This document shows positions 23,797-33,720 of a DNA stretch of 64,000 nt, in pieces. A program made the translations under genes and the position numbers. The DNA is from Scleromatobacter sp964418745. Lineage in GTDB: Bacteria; Pseudomonadota; Gammaproteobacteria; Burkholderiales; Burkholderiaceae_C. Each line of letters opens with the position of its first letter. Positions within the stretch are counted from its first letter, which is position 1. The notes under the pieces are model-generated. The model saw nothing but the letters and a program-made list of their open reading frames with translations, searched no databases and was not told the origin of the DNA. Location: positions 186,001-250,000 of the forward strand of contig CAYQMX010000006.1 in assembly GCA_964418745.1 (NCBI GenBank). The letters run 5' to 3'.

Positions 23797-24745
23797 CCGC
23801 AGCGCGGGCCTTGCGCGCCGTGTCCAACCCCAGCATCAGGTCGAGGTTCTGCACCGCCGCGCCTGCCGCCCCCTTGCCCAGGTTGTCCAGCACCGCGGCC
23901 AGCAGCACCTGGCCGGTGCGTTCCTGCGCGAACACGGAGAGCCGCAACCGGTTGCTGCCGTTGAGCGCACGCGGGTCCAGGCGCCGGGCGTCGGGGTCCG
24001 CGGCGATCGCCTCGACCTCGACGAAGGGCTGCCCCGCATAGCGCGCCTGGAGCGCCGCGTGGATGCGCGCGGCCGTCGCGCCGGGGGGCAGCAGGCGCTG
24101 GTGCAGCGCGATCGTCAGCACGATGCCCTGGCGATAGTGGGCGTAGGCCGGCACGAACGCCGGCGCGTGCACCAGGCCGGCGTGCTGCCGGATCTCCGGC
24201 ACGTGCTTGTGGGACAGGCCCAGGCCGTAGACCTGGAACGGCGCCGCGTCCGCCGCGCCGGGGCCTTCATGATCCTCGAGGCCGGCCCGGCCGCGTCCGG
24301 AATAGCCCGACACCGCGTGGATGGCCAGGGGGTAGTCGGCCGGCAGCAGGCCGGCGTCGACCAAGGGCCGCAGCAGGGCCAGTGCCCCCGTGGGGTAGCA
24401 GCCGGGGTTGCTGACGCGCACGGCGCCGGCGATGCGCGCGGCCTGCCCGGGCGCCAGTTCCGGCAGTCCGTAGACCCAGCCGGGCGCGGTGCGATGGGCC
24501 GAGCTCGCATCGATCACGCGCACCCCGGGACGGCGCACCAGGGCCACCGCCGCGCGCGCGGCGTCGTCGGGCAGGCACAGCAGCGCGACGTCGCAATCGT
24601 TCAACGCCTCGGCGCGCCGGGCCGCGTCCCTGCGGTGCTCGGGCGGCAACCCCAGAAGGCGCAGGTCGGTCCGGTCCGACAGCCATTGCCGCACCTGCAG
24701 GCCGGTGGTGCCTTGGTCGCCATCGATGTAGACGAGAGGGGTCAT
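23753..24745 (-). CDS. argC: N-acetyl-gamma-glutamyl-phosphate reductase
   Basis: An NADPH-dependent reductase of arginine synthesis, 330 residues. The nucleotide-binding start is IDGDQGTTGLQV, and the catalytic Cys116 is in VSNPGCYPTGA; HKHVPEI follows. It is the short ArgC type 2 form. ATG 24745 is supported by length and by the divergent LysR gene; the open frame continues upstream only as a shadow of that gene. It stands alone, without other arg genes. Confidence 0.9.
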   Translation of the reverse strand: MTPLVYIDGDQGTTGLQVRQWLSDRTDLRLLGLPPEHRRDAARRAEALNDCDVALLCLPDDAARAAVALVRRPGVRVIDASSAHRTAPGWVYGLPELAPGQAARIAGAVRVSNPGCYPTGALALLRPLVDAGLLPADYPLAIHAVSGYSGRGRAGLEDHEGPGAADAAPFQVYGLGLSHKHVPEIRQHAGLVHAPAFVPAYAHYRQGIVLTIALHQRLLPPGATAARIHAALQARYAGQPFVEVEAIAADPDARRLDPRALNGSNRLRLSVFAQERTGQVLLAAVLDNLGKGAAGAAVQNLDLMLGLDTARKARAAVMPGRDPVQPSRRA

Positions 24746-24865
24746 GCAGTGCTCCGGAAAGGTTCGAAGCGCATGGTGCGCGAACCGTCCCGTGCAGGCC
24801 AGTTGAATCTGCCAAACTACCAATGCAGCATTCCTGAATTGGTGACCGATCACGAAAGGTGTCCG

Positions 24866-25750
24866 ATGCGCGAAATCAACCTCGACCGCCTGCGCACGCT
24901 GCTGGCGGTGGCCGATCTCGGCTCCTTCGTCGCGGCCGCCCGGGCCCTTCACCTGGCGCCGCCCACGGTGACGCTGCACGTGGCGCAGCTCGAAGCCCGC
25001 CTGGGGGCGCGGCTGCTGCACCGGGCGCCGGCGGGCGTCACCGCGACCTCGGCCGGCAGCCTGCTGATCGACCGGGCCCGGCGCCTGCTGGCCGAGGCCG
25101 ACGACCTGCTGGAAACGGTGCAGCGCCAGGTCGCCGCGCGCGGCGGCCGCGTGCGCCTGGGCGCCTCCACCGGCGCGCTCGCGCACCTGCTGCCGCAGGC
25201 GCTGGAAGCCCTGGCCGCCCGGCATCCGGACATCGACGTGCAGGTGGCGGTGCTCACCAGCGAGGAGGCCCTGGTCCGCCTGGCGGCGGGCCGCCTGGAC
25301 ATCGGCATCGTGGCGCTGCCGCAGTCCGCGCCGCGGGGCCTGCGCGTGCAGGCCTGGCGCCGCGATCCGGTGCTGGCCTTCGTGCCGGCCGCCTGGGATC
25401 CGCCGCGGCACGTGACGCCCGCCTGGCTTGCGGCCCGGCCCCTGATCGCCAACGACCGCGGCACCCGGCTCGCGCGCCAGACGGCCGACTGGTTCGCCGC
25501 GGCCGGGCAGCGGCCGCAGGCGCGCATCGAGCTGAACTACAACGACGCGATGAAGAGCCTGGTGGCCGCGGGCTACGGCGCCGCGCTGCTCCCGCACGAG
25601 GCCGGTTCGCCGGCGCCGGACCGTCGCATCCGCATGTGCGCGCTGCGCCCGGCGCTGTCGCGGGCGCTGGGCATCGCGCATCGGGCGCGGCCGGACGACC
25701 CGGCGACAGAGGCGACGCTGGCGGCCTTGTCGAGCATGAAGGAGCGCTGA
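24866..25750 (+). CDS. LysR-family transcriptional regulator
   Basis: A 294-residue regulator. The winged HTH occupies residues 3-62 (LLAVADLGSFVAAARALHLA; PPTVTLHVAQLEARLGARLL). The effector domain starts near 90 (RVRLGASTGALAHLLPQAL). It is divergent from argC with 120 bp between the starts, the usual layout for a LysR gene and its target. A strong hairpin follows the stop. Confidence 0.9.
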   Translation: MREINLDRLRTLLAVADLGSFVAAARALHLAPPTVTLHVAQLEARLGARLLHRAPAGVTATSAGSLLIDRARRLLAEADDLLETVQRQVAARGGRVRLGASTGALAHLLPQALEALAARHPDIDVQVAVLTSEEALVRLAAGRLDIGIVALPQSAPRGLRVQAWRRDPVLAFVPAAWDPPRHVTPAWLAARPLIANDRGTRLARQTADWFAAAGQRPQARIELNYNDAMKSLVAAGYGAALLPHEAGSPAPDRRIRMCALRPALSRALGIAHRARPDDPATEATLAALSSMKER

Positions 25751-25781
25751 GCGGCGCGGCGGGCACGCATCGCCGCGCCGC
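25751..25781 (+). terminator. GC-rich hairpin after the LysR gene
   Basis: An 11-bp perfect stem (25751-25761 with 25771-25781) and a 9-nt loop begin at the base after the stop codon. No T-run follows, so it is an atypical terminator or a 3'-end stabiliser. Confidence 0.5.
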
Positions 25782-25875
25782 GACTTGCGATGGCGCAACA
25801 CGCGGGTCCACGCCGCCGCTAGGCTCCAGGATGGCTGCCGCCCATGCGGCGCCGCGACGAGCGGAGCATTTCGGC

Positions 25876-26607
25876 ATGCACACCGACCTGGCGCCGCCCC
25901 CGGGCGACGCGATCTTTCGAATCCGGGACCTGCGCAAGGTCTACGGCGCCGGCGAGACCCAGGTGAACGCGCTCGCCGGCGTGGACCTCGAGATCGCGCG
26001 CGGCGAATTCGTCGTGCTGCTGGGGCCCTCCGGCAGCGGGAAATCCACGCTTCTGAACATCCTCGGCGGGCTCGACGTGCCGAGTTCCGGGGCGGTGGCC
26101 TTCGGTGACCTCGAGCTGTCCGCCGCCAACGACGCCGTGCTGACGCGCTACCGCCGCGAGCACGTGGGCTTCGTGTTCCAGTTCTACAACCTGATCCCGA
26201 GCCTGACCGTGCGCGAGAACATCGCGCTCGTCACCGACATCGTGGCCCATCCGATGTCGGTCGACGAAGCGATAGACCTCGTCGGGCTGTCGGGCCGGCG
26301 CGACCATTTCCCCGCGCAGCTGTCGGGCGGCGAACAGCAGCGCGTCGCGGTGGCGCGCGCCATCGTCAAGCGCCCGGAAGTCCTGTTGTGCGACGAGCCG
26401 ACGGGCGCGCTCGACTACGAGACCGGCAAGCTGGTGCTGGACGTGATCGCGCGGATCAACCGCGAACTCCACACCACCATCGTCGTCATCACCCACAACG
26501 CCGCGATCGCGCGCATGGCCGACCGCGTCGTGCGCCTGGGCGGCGGGCGCATCCAGCAGGTCGAGCTCAATGCGCATCCCTGCGCCGCCGCGGAGCTGAG
26601 CTGGTGA
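25876..26607 (+). CDS. ABC exporter ATPase, LolD/MacB type
   Basis: A 243-residue ATPase. Walker A GPSGSGKST lies at about 56-64, the signature LSGGEQQRVAVARA near 154, Walker B VLLCDEPTGALD near 176, and the switch His in VVITHN near 208. GLDVPSSG and FVFQFYNLIPSLTVREN are typical of the MacB/LolD/FtsE group. ATG 25876 is chosen on family length; the frame is open further up as a shadow of the LysR gene. It overlaps the permease gene by 4 nt. Confidence 0.9.
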   Translation: MHTDLAPPPGDAIFRIRDLRKVYGAGETQVNALAGVDLEIARGEFVVLLGPSGSGKSTLLNILGGLDVPSSGAVAFGDLELSAANDAVLTRYRREHVGFVFQFYNLIPSLTVRENIALVTDIVAHPMSVDEAIDLVGLSGRRDHFPAQLSGGEQQRVAVARAIVKRPEVLLCDEPTGALDYETGKLVLDVIARINRELHTTIVVITHNAAIARMADRVVRLGGGRIQQVELNAHPCAAAELSW

Positions 26608-28979
26608 AGGCGCTGCACCGCAAGCTGCTGCGCGACCTGCGCCAGATGTGGTCGCAGGCGCTGACCATCGCGCTCGTGGTCGCCAGCGGGGTCGGCGGCT
26701 TCGTCGCCAGCCTGTCGGCGGTCGGCTCGCTGGAGACGGCGCGCGATCGCACCTACCTCGAGAGCCATTTCGCCGACGTCTTCGCCGACCTCAAGCGCGC
26801 CCCCGATGCGGCCGCGGCCGGCCTGCGCGAGGTGCCCGGCGTCGCCGACGTGCAGGTGACGATCGAGGAGGTGGTGCGGGCGACGATCCCGGGCGTGTCC
26901 GATCCCATCATCGGCCGGCTGATCGGTGTCGACGCGGTGCGCCACCCCGCGCGCATGAACCTGGTGACCCTGCGCGCCGGCAGGCCGCTGGACCCGGCCG
27001 GCCATTCGAGGCCGGACGGCAGCCTGGAGGCGCTGGTCTCCGAAGGCTTCGCGCAGGCGCGCGGGCTGGGCCCCGGCGCGCGCATCGACGTGCTGATGAA
27101 CGGCAAGCAGCGCACGCTCGAGATCGTCGGCATCGCCTTGTCGCCCGAATACATCTTCGCCGGGCTGTGGGGCATGCCCGACATGCGCGGCTTCGGCGTG
27201 TTCTGGGTCGACCGCGACGCGCTCGCCGCCAGCTACGACATGAACGACGCGTTCAACCATGTGGCCGTGCGCCTGGCGCCGGGCGCCTCGGAGCGCGCGG
27301 TGACGGACGGGCTCGAGGCCGTGCTCGCCCGCTACGGCGGGCGCGACGCCTACGGGCGCGCCGACCAGGTCTCCAACGCCATGCTGGACAACGAGATCAA
27401 GGAGCAGCACGTGCTGGGCACGCTGTTGCCGGGCATCTTCCTGGCCGTGGCCGGCTTCCTGCTGAACATCGTCGTGCTGCGCATCGTCGCGACGCAGCGC
27501 GAGCAGATCGCCGCCCTGAAGGCGCTGGGCTACCCGGACCGCGCGATCGCGGTGCACTACCTGGAATTCGTCCTGGTGGTCGTCGCGCTGGGCTTCGTTC
27601 TGGGCGTGGTCGTCGGCGACTGGCTGGGCGGACTGCTCGCCGGGCTGTACGCCGAGTCCTTCCATTTCCCGGTCTTCGAACATCGCGTGGCGCCCGGGCT
27701 GCTGGCCATCGGCGGCGGCGTCGCCGTCGCCACCGCGGTGCTGGGCGCCCTCAACGCCATCGTCGCGACCGTGCGCCTCGCACCGGCCGAGGCCATGCGT
27801 CCGCCCGCGCCCACGCACTACCGCCATCTGCTCGTGGAACGCCTGGGCATCGGCGCCCTCGGGCCGGCGAGCCGGATGATCCTGCGCAACCTGGAGCGCC
27901 GTCCCCTGCGCAGCGCCATGTCGGTCGTGGGCGTCGCGGCGGCGGTGGCCATCGTGATCCTGGGCAGCTTCTTCCGGGACGCGATCGACACGGTCGTGGA
28001 TGTCCAGTTCAACCTGGCGATGCGCAGCGACGTGGCCGTCTGGATGACCGAGCCGGTCGACGACGGTGCGCGCCACGCCATGGCGCGCCTGCCCGCCGTC
28101 ACGATGGTGGAGTCCACGCGCTTCGTGCCGGTGACCTTCCTGCACGGCCCGCGGCGCGAGCGCGGCCTGGTGCGCGGCTACGACGGTCGCGCCGCGCTCT
28201 ACCGGGTGATCGAAACGGGGCCGCGGGCGGTGCCGCTGGAAGGGCGCGGACTGCTCATGAGCGACCGTCTCGCCGCCAAGCTCGACCTGCGCCCGGGCGA
28301 CGTCGTCGACGTGGAGGTGCTCGAGGGCCGTCCCCGCACGCTGCACGTGCCGCTGGGCGGCACGGTCAGCGAGATGATGGGCCTGAACGCCTACATGGAT
28401 CGGCGCGACCTGAACCGCCTGCTGGGCGACGGCGACCTGACCAGCGGCTTCGTGCTCGCCCTCGAGCGTGGCCGCGAACCGGCCCTGCTGGCCGCCACGC
28501 GCGCCATGCCGCGCGTCGCCGGCGCCTTCAGCAAGGCGACGATGCTGAGCAACATGGAGCACATCAGCGCGCGCAACGTGCGCATCATGAGCGGCATCCT
28601 CACCGCCTTCGCCACGATCATCGCGGTCGGCGTCGTCTACAACAACGCGCGCATCGCGCTCGCCGAACGCGGCTGGGAGCTGGCGAGCCTGCGCGTGCTG
28701 GGCTTCACGCGCGCCGAGGTGTCGGCGCTGCTGCTCGGCGAGCTCGGCCTGATCATCGCGATCGCGCTGCCGCTGGGCATGCTGGCGGGCCTGGGCCTGG
28801 TGCATCTCATCGCGCGCCAGCTGCAGTCCGACCAGTTCCAGTTTCCGGCGGTCATTCGCGCCGGCACCTACGCGTGGGCCGCCGTCTGCGTCCTGGCCGC
28901 CGGCGCGGCCAGCGCGCTCGTCGTCCGACGCCGCATCGACCGGCTCGATCTCGTGGCCGTCCTGAAGACGAGGGACTGA
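26604..28979 (+). CDS. ABC exporter permease with two FtsX-type halves
   Basis: A 791-residue permease. A first helix (about 17-37) is followed by a large periplasmic domain, then three helices near 270-370; the pattern repeats with a helix near 440-460, a second periplasmic domain, and three helices near 670-780. Both halves end with FtsX-like helices (AALKALGYPDRAIAVHYLEF; ASLRVLGFTRAEVSALLLGE). GTG 26604 is fixed by the GTGA overlap. Such permeases export lipids, peptides or small molecules without carrying them through the pore. Confidence 0.9.
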   Translation: MKALHRKLLRDLRQMWSQALTIALVVASGVGGFVASLSAVGSLETARDRTYLESHFADVFADLKRAPDAAAAGLREVPGVADVQVTIEEVVRATIPGVSDPIIGRLIGVDAVRHPARMNLVTLRAGRPLDPAGHSRPDGSLEALVSEGFAQARGLGPGARIDVLMNGKQRTLEIVGIALSPEYIFAGLWGMPDMRGFGVFWVDRDALAASYDMNDAFNHVAVRLAPGASERAVTDGLEAVLARYGGRDAYGRADQVSNAMLDNEIKEQHVLGTLLPGIFLAVAGFLLNIVVLRIVATQREQIAALKALGYPDRAIAVHYLEFVLVVVALGFVLGVVVGDWLGGLLAGLYAESFHFPVFEHRVAPGLLAIGGGVAVATAVLGALNAIVATVRLAPAEAMRPPAPTHYRHLLVERLGIGALGPASRMILRNLERRPLRSAMSVVGVAAAVAIVILGSFFRDAIDTVVDVQFNLAMRSDVAVWMTEPVDDGARHAMARLPAVTMVESTRFVPVTFLHGPRRERGLVRGYDGRAALYRVIETGPRAVPLEGRGLLMSDRLAAKLDLRPGDVVDVEVLEGRPRTLHVPLGGTVSEMMGLNAYMDRRDLNRLLGDGDLTSGFVLALERGREPALLAATRAMPRVAGAFSKATMLSNMEHISARNVRIMSGILTAFATIIAVGVVYNNARIALAERGWELASLRVLGFTRAEVSALLLGELGLIIAIALPLGMLAGLGLVHLIARQLQSDQFQFPAVIRAGTYAWAAVCVLAAGAASALVVRRRIDRLDLVAVLKTRD

Positions 28980-28981
28980 CA

Positions 28982-30184
28982 ATGAAGCGTTCGAACATCG
29001 CCCTGCTGGCGACCGCGGGCCTGGCCCTGGCGGCGGCCCTGGCCTGGGCCTTCACTCCGCGACCGATCGAGGTCGAGACGGCGCGCGCCGCGGCCGGCCC
29101 GTTCGTGGTCACCGTCGACGAGGACGGGCGAACGCGCCTGCGCGAGCGCTACATGGTCTCGGCGCCGCTGGCGGGCCGGGTCGCGCGCATCACGCTGCGC
29201 GAGGGCGACCGCGTCGACGAGGCCGCGGTCGTCGCGTCCATCTTCCCGCTGATGCCGGCCATGCTGGACGCCCGGGCCCGCCACGAGCAGGAGCTGCGCG
29301 TGCAGAGCGCGGCCGCGCAGCTGCAGCGCGCCGACGCCCGCGTCGGCGGGCAACGGGTCGCCCTGGAGCAGGCGAGCGAGCAGCTGGCCCGCAGCGAGGA
29401 GTTGTCGCGCCAGGGCTTCGTCGCGGCGAGCAAGCTCGACGTCGACCGCCTCGCGGTGGCGGCTGCCGCCAAGGAACTGGACGCCGTGACCCAGGAGCGG
29501 CACGCCGCCGGCCACGACCTCGAGCAGGCCCGGGCGGCGCTGGAAGCGGTGCAGCAGGCCGACGGCGGCGTCTCCCGCACGTTCGCGGTGCACTCGCCCA
29601 CCGCCGGCCGCGTCCTGCACGTCCTGCAGACCAGCGAGGGCGTCGTCGCGCTCGGCGCGCCGCTGGTCGAGCTCGGCGACGTCGACCGGCTCGAGGTGGT
29701 CGCGGAACTGCTGACGACCGACGCCGTGCGCGCCACCACGGGCAGCCGCGTCGTCATCGAGCGCTGGGGCGGCGACCAGCCGCTCGAAGGCCGCGTGCGA
29801 CGGGTCGAGCCCGGTGGCTTCACCAAGGTCTCGGCGCTCGGCGTCGAGGAACAGCGCGTCAACGTGATCGTCGAGATCACGAGTCCGCGGGCGCAATGGC
29901 TGGCGCTGGGCGACGGCTTCCGGGTCGGCGTGCGCATCGTCACGCTGGACCAGCCCAAGGTGCTGCAGGTGCCGGTCAGCGCGGTCTTCCCGCACCCGGA
30001 CGGCACCGGCATGGCGGCGTTCCGTCTCGTGGATGGCCGGGCCCGGCTCGTGCCGGTCAAGGTGATCGCCCGCAACGGCACGATGGCCGCGATCGCCGCC
30101 GGACTGGCCGCGGGCGACACCGTGGTGATCTATCCGCCGGCCGGCGTGCACGACGACGCCCGGGTCCGCCCGCGCACGCCCTGA
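28982..30184 (+). CDS. Membrane fusion (HlyD/MacA-type) protein
   Basis: A 400-residue periplasmic adaptor, third gene of the exporter operon. One N-terminal helix (about 7-24) anchors it. A split lipoyl-like domain (VSAPLAGRVARITLREGD; HSPTAGRVLHVLQTSEGVV) flanks a coiled-coil hairpin at about 95-190, and beta-barrel segments follow. The ATG lies 2 nt after the permease stop. No outer-membrane TolC homologue is nearby. Confidence 0.88.
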   Translation: MKRSNIALLATAGLALAAALAWAFTPRPIEVETARAAAGPFVVTVDEDGRTRLRERYMVSAPLAGRVARITLREGDRVDEAAVVASIFPLMPAMLDARARHEQELRVQSAAAQLQRADARVGGQRVALEQASEQLARSEELSRQGFVAASKLDVDRLAVAAAAKELDAVTQERHAAGHDLEQARAALEAVQQADGGVSRTFAVHSPTAGRVLHVLQTSEGVVALGAPLVELGDVDRLEVVAELLTTDAVRATTGSRVVIERWGGDQPLEGRVRRVEPGGFTKVSALGVEEQRVNVIVEITSPRAQWLALGDGFRVGVRIVTLDQPKVLQVPVSAVFPHPDGTGMAAFRLVDGRARLVPVKVIARNGTMAAIAAGLAAGDTVVIYPPAGVHDDARVRPRTP

Positions 30185-30307
30185 GCCCGCGGCGGGCCGG
30201 GCGCCAAGCCCGGGCAAGCCCCCTTGACGGCGCCGGCGCCGGCTGCGCCCAATCGCGTCACCGCGCACCGTCCCGTGCGCCACCCCCACCGCCGGGAGCC
30301 CACCGCG

Positions 30308-31987
30308 TTGGCCAGCGACAAGCTGATCCTCGACTACGTCTACGACCACGAGGCCGTGCAGCCCGATCGCCTCTACCTGACGCAGCCGGTCGGCGGCGGC
30401 CGCGTGGTCGACTACACCTGGGCCCAGGTGCTCGACCAGTCGCGCCGCATGGCGGCCCACCTGCGGTCGCTGGGGCTGGGGCAGGGCGACCGCGTGGCCA
30501 TCCTGTCGAAGAACTGCGCGCACTTCTTCATGGCGGAACTGGCCATCTGGATGGCCGGCGCCACGACGGTGGCGATCTACCCCACCGAACTGGCGAGCAC
30601 GGTGCGCTTCGTGCTCGAACACAGCGAGGCCCGGCTGCTGTTCGTCGGCAAGCTCGACACCTGGGACCAGCAGGCCGCCGGCGTCCCCGACGGCCTGCCC
30701 ATCATCGCCTTCCCGCTGGCGCCGCCCACGCCGCACCCGCGCTGGGACGACGTCGCGGCGCGCCACGCGCCGGTGCCCGGGCGTCCCGCGCGCGCGAGCG
30801 CGGACCTGGCGATGCTGGTCTACACCTCGGGGTCGACCGGCGAGCCCAAGGGCGTGATGCACAGCTTCGAGAGCGTCACCCGGGCGACCGAGCGCATCGT
30901 CGAACGCCTCGAGCGGTCGTGGGGCGCCGGTGCCTACGCGCGGGTGCTGTCCTACCTGCCGCTGGCCCATGTGTTCGAGCGCGCCTTCATCGAGTGCGCG
31001 ACGCTGCTGGGCGGCCAGACCCGGATCTTCTTCGCCGAGTCGCTCGACACCTTCCTGGCCGACCTGCAGCGCGCGCGGCCCACCAGCTTCCTGTCGGTGC
31101 CGCGCCTGTGGCTGCGCTTCCAGCAGGGCGTGTTCGCCCAGGTGCCGCGCCGGCGGCTGGACCTGCTGCTGCGGGTGCCGGTGCTGCGGCGGGTGGTGGC
31201 GCGCAAGATCCTGGCCGGCCTGGGCCTGGACCACGTGCTGGCCGCCGGCAGCGGCTCGGCGCCGCTGCCCGCCGAGGTGCTGACCTGGTACCGCTCGCTC
31301 GGGCTCAACCTGCTCGAGGGCTACGCGATGAGCGAGGACTTCGCCTGCTCGCACTCGTCCACCGCCGAGCTGAACCTGCCCGGCTACGTGGGCGTCGCCT
31401 TCCCCGACGTGCAGGTGCGCATCGGGCCCGGCAGCGAGGTGCTGATCAAGTCGCCGGGGCAGCTGGTGGGCTACTTCAAGCGGCCCGACCTGGACGCCGA
31501 GAGCTTCACCGAGGACGGCTTCTTCCGCACCGGCGACATGGGCGAGCTGCGGCCCGACGGCCTGCTCCGGATCACCGGCCGCATCAAGGAACAGTTCAAG
31601 ACGGCCAAGGGCAAGTACGTGGCGCCCGCGCCGATCGAGAACCTGCTCAACGCGCACCCGATGGTCGAATCGGCCATCGTCTCGGGCGTCGGCCAGCAGG
31701 CCCCCTATGGCATGGTGGTGCTGGCCGAGGCGCTGCGCCCGCGCGTGGCGGACCCGGCGGTGCGGCGCGAAGTGGCGCAGGCGCTGGGCGCGCTGCTGGC
31801 CGACATCAATGCCCGGCTCGTCGGCCACGAGCAGCTGCGCATGCTGGTGGTCGCGCGCGAGCCGTGGTCCATCGAGAACGGCCGGCTCACGCCGACGATG
31901 AAGATCAAGCGCTCGCGCATCGAGGGCGACGTCGCCGACCGGGTCGATGGCTGGTACGCTGGGGCCGACCCCGTCGTGTGGGGCTGA
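30308..31987 (+). CDS. Long-chain acyl-CoA synthetase (AMP-binding)
   Basis: Activates a fatty acid to its CoA thioester through an acyl-AMP. The AMP motif is YTSGSTGEPKGV; YLPLAHVFER, GYAMSED and FFRTGDMGELRPDGLLRITG are typical of long-chain synthetases, and the end keeps LTPTMKIKRSRIE. TTG 30308 is preferred (GGGAG at 30294-30298), giving 559 residues; TTG 30224 would add 28 low-complexity residues. A 6-bp hairpin (30197-30213) separates it from the exporter operon. A link to a lipid substrate of the exporter is inference. Confidence 0.87.
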   Translation: MASDKLILDYVYDHEAVQPDRLYLTQPVGGGRVVDYTWAQVLDQSRRMAAHLRSLGLGQGDRVAILSKNCAHFFMAELAIWMAGATTVAIYPTELASTVRFVLEHSEARLLFVGKLDTWDQQAAGVPDGLPIIAFPLAPPTPHPRWDDVAARHAPVPGRPARASADLAMLVYTSGSTGEPKGVMHSFESVTRATERIVERLERSWGAGAYARVLSYLPLAHVFERAFIECATLLGGQTRIFFAESLDTFLADLQRARPTSFLSVPRLWLRFQQGVFAQVPRRRLDLLLRVPVLRRVVARKILAGLGLDHVLAAGSGSAPLPAEVLTWYRSLGLNLLEGYAMSEDFACSHSSTAELNLPGYVGVAFPDVQVRIGPGSEVLIKSPGQLVGYFKRPDLDAESFTEDGFFRTGDMGELRPDGLLRITGRIKEQFKTAKGKYVAPAPIENLLNAHPMVESAIVSGVGQQAPYGMVVLAEALRPRVADPAVRREVAQALGALLADINARLVGHEQLRMLVVAREPWSIENGRLTPTMKIKRSRIEGDVADRVDGWYAGADPVVWG

Positions 31988-32036
31988 TCGCCGGCGTGCT
32001 CCAGAATGGGGGCGCCGATTCCCCTCGCAGGTTTCC

Positions 32037-33170
32037 ATGAGCGACGACTTGAGCGCGGATCTCAACTACCACATGCGGCTGCTGGTCGACCGCGTGCCGT
32101 CGATGCTGGCCTACTGGGACAGCGACCTGCGCTGCCGGTACGCGAACCGGGCCTACGAGCGCTGGTTCGGGGTCGACGCGGATCGCCTGCTGGGCACGTC
32201 GCTGCCCGAGCTCCTGGGGCCGGAACTGCACGCGATGAACGCGCCCTACATCCGCGGCGCCCTCGCCGGCGAACGCCAGGTGTTCGAGCGCATCGTGCCC
32301 GGGCCCGACGGTGTCGAGCGGCACGCGCTGGCCGAGTACATGCCCGACGTCGTCGACGGCCGGGTGCGCGGCTTCCTGGTGCAGGTCACCGAGGTCACGC
32401 AGCTCAAGCAGACCCAGGCCGCGCTGCGTCGCGAGGAGCAGCTGCGCCACCAGATCCAGGAGCACGTGGCGCGGCAGGACGCGCTGCTGACCGAGCGCAC
32501 CGAGATGCTGGACGTCCTCGCGCACGAGGTGCGCCAGCCGCTGAACAACGCCTCGGCGGCCCTGCAGGGCGCGCAGGCCGCGCTGCGCGCCGCCGGCGAG
32601 AACTCCGGTGCCGAGCAACTCGTGCGCGCGCAGGCGGTGCTCGCGCAGGTGCTCACCGGCATCGACAACACGCTGGCGGTGGCGTCGCTGCTGGCGCGGC
32701 CGGCGCCGATCCAGTGCACCGACACCGACGTCGACACGCTGATCGCGGTGACGATCGGCGACATGCCCGAACTCGAGCGGCGCCGCATCCGCGTCCAGCG
32801 CGACACGGCCACGCGCACGGCGCTGATGGACATGAGCCTGATGCGCCTGGCGCTGCGCAACCTCGTCTCCAATGCCCTGAAGTTCAGCCCCACCGGCTCG
32901 CCGGTGCGCCTGCGCGTCGCCGACTCCGACGATCCGCTCGCCCTGGTCATCGACGTGCAGGATGCGGGCCCGGGCATCGCCGCGGAGGTGCTGCCCAGCC
33001 TGTTCTCCCGCGGCGCCCGCGGCGCCGGCGCGAACTCGGGCCACGGGCTCGGGCTCTACATCGTCCGCCAGGTGATGGCGCTGCACGGCGGCAGCGTCGA
33101 GGTGACGACCACCGGTGCGGCGGGCACGACGGTGCGCCTGACGCTGGATCAGGGCGGCTGCGGCGAATAG
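32037..33170 (+). CDS. PAS-domain sensor histidine kinase, soluble
   Basis: A 377-residue kinase without membrane helices. A PAS domain covers about 15-125 (LAYWDSDLRCRYANRAYERWFG). A coiled-coil linker leads to the phospho-acceptor His163 (VLAHEVRQPLNNASAAL). The ATPase domain has NLVSNALKFSP, DAGPGI and GHGLGLYIVRQV. No response regulator is adjacent, so it is an orphan kinase here. ATG 32037 is 49 nt after the upstream gene. Confidence 0.9.
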   Translation: MSDDLSADLNYHMRLLVDRVPSMLAYWDSDLRCRYANRAYERWFGVDADRLLGTSLPELLGPELHAMNAPYIRGALAGERQVFERIVPGPDGVERHALAEYMPDVVDGRVRGFLVQVTEVTQLKQTQAALRREEQLRHQIQEHVARQDALLTERTEMLDVLAHEVRQPLNNASAALQGAQAALRAAGENSGAEQLVRAQAVLAQVLTGIDNTLAVASLLARPAPIQCTDTDVDTLIAVTIGDMPELERRRIRVQRDTATRTALMDMSLMRLALRNLVSNALKFSPTGSPVRLRVADSDDPLALVIDVQDAGPGIAAEVLPSLFSRGARGAGANSGHGLGLYIVRQVMALHGGSVEVTTTGAAGTTVRLTLDQGGCGE

Positions 33171-33720
33171 GGCGCGCATCCGGCGCCATGGCGCCAGCGC
33201 TCGGGCGACCACCCGATCCAGCGTTTCGTCAACCAAGTATATTTCCTCCGTGTCGGTTTCGATGGGTGCCGCCGATCGGGTTAAATTTCTTTTCCGACCA
33301 AGTCATTCCGGTATATATCGGCGCGGCGGCGGAAGAAACTGTGCGAAGCGAAAACATTATCTCGCACCCGAACGGTGCAGGGCCGGGAATGGTCGCCGCG
33401 ACCGGTCGCGCGGCGCGTGTTGCGAGCGTATCCCGTCGAGTTGGCGGGCCGGGTCAGCGCCCGTGCGGGCCGCTGCTCCGCACCGGGGCCGGGCGCGCCT
33501 GCCTCGCGCCTGTGCATCGCAGTTTGTCCGGCCTGCAATCCATTTGACGAACCCGCTCGCGAAATTGTCATGAAGTGCCGTCGGCGGCGTGCGACATCAG
33601 GGTTTGCAAGCAAGGCCGGTAGTTACTTGCTGGAAAGAATGGAATCCCTCAAGCGACCGTTGTTCGCGAATCACGAGTTTGCGCAACGAGATATTCCATC
33701 CAATTCCCGGAGTTACGAGC
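33171..33720. other. Leader region upstream of the TonB-dependent receptor (550 bp)
   Basis: No gene is supported. AT-rich islands stand out: TATATT near 33237 and TATATAT at 33312-33318. A 14-bp palindrome GGCGCCATGGCGCC lies at 33182-33195, just after the kinase stop. I see no cobalamin or other riboswitch core sequence and no good -35/-10 pair. Confidence 0.5.

Noticed and set aside
33171..33720. Riboswitch controlling the TonB-dependent receptor
   Set aside because: No cobalamin-box, FMN or other conserved core was found; only AT-rich islands and a short palindrome are visible.
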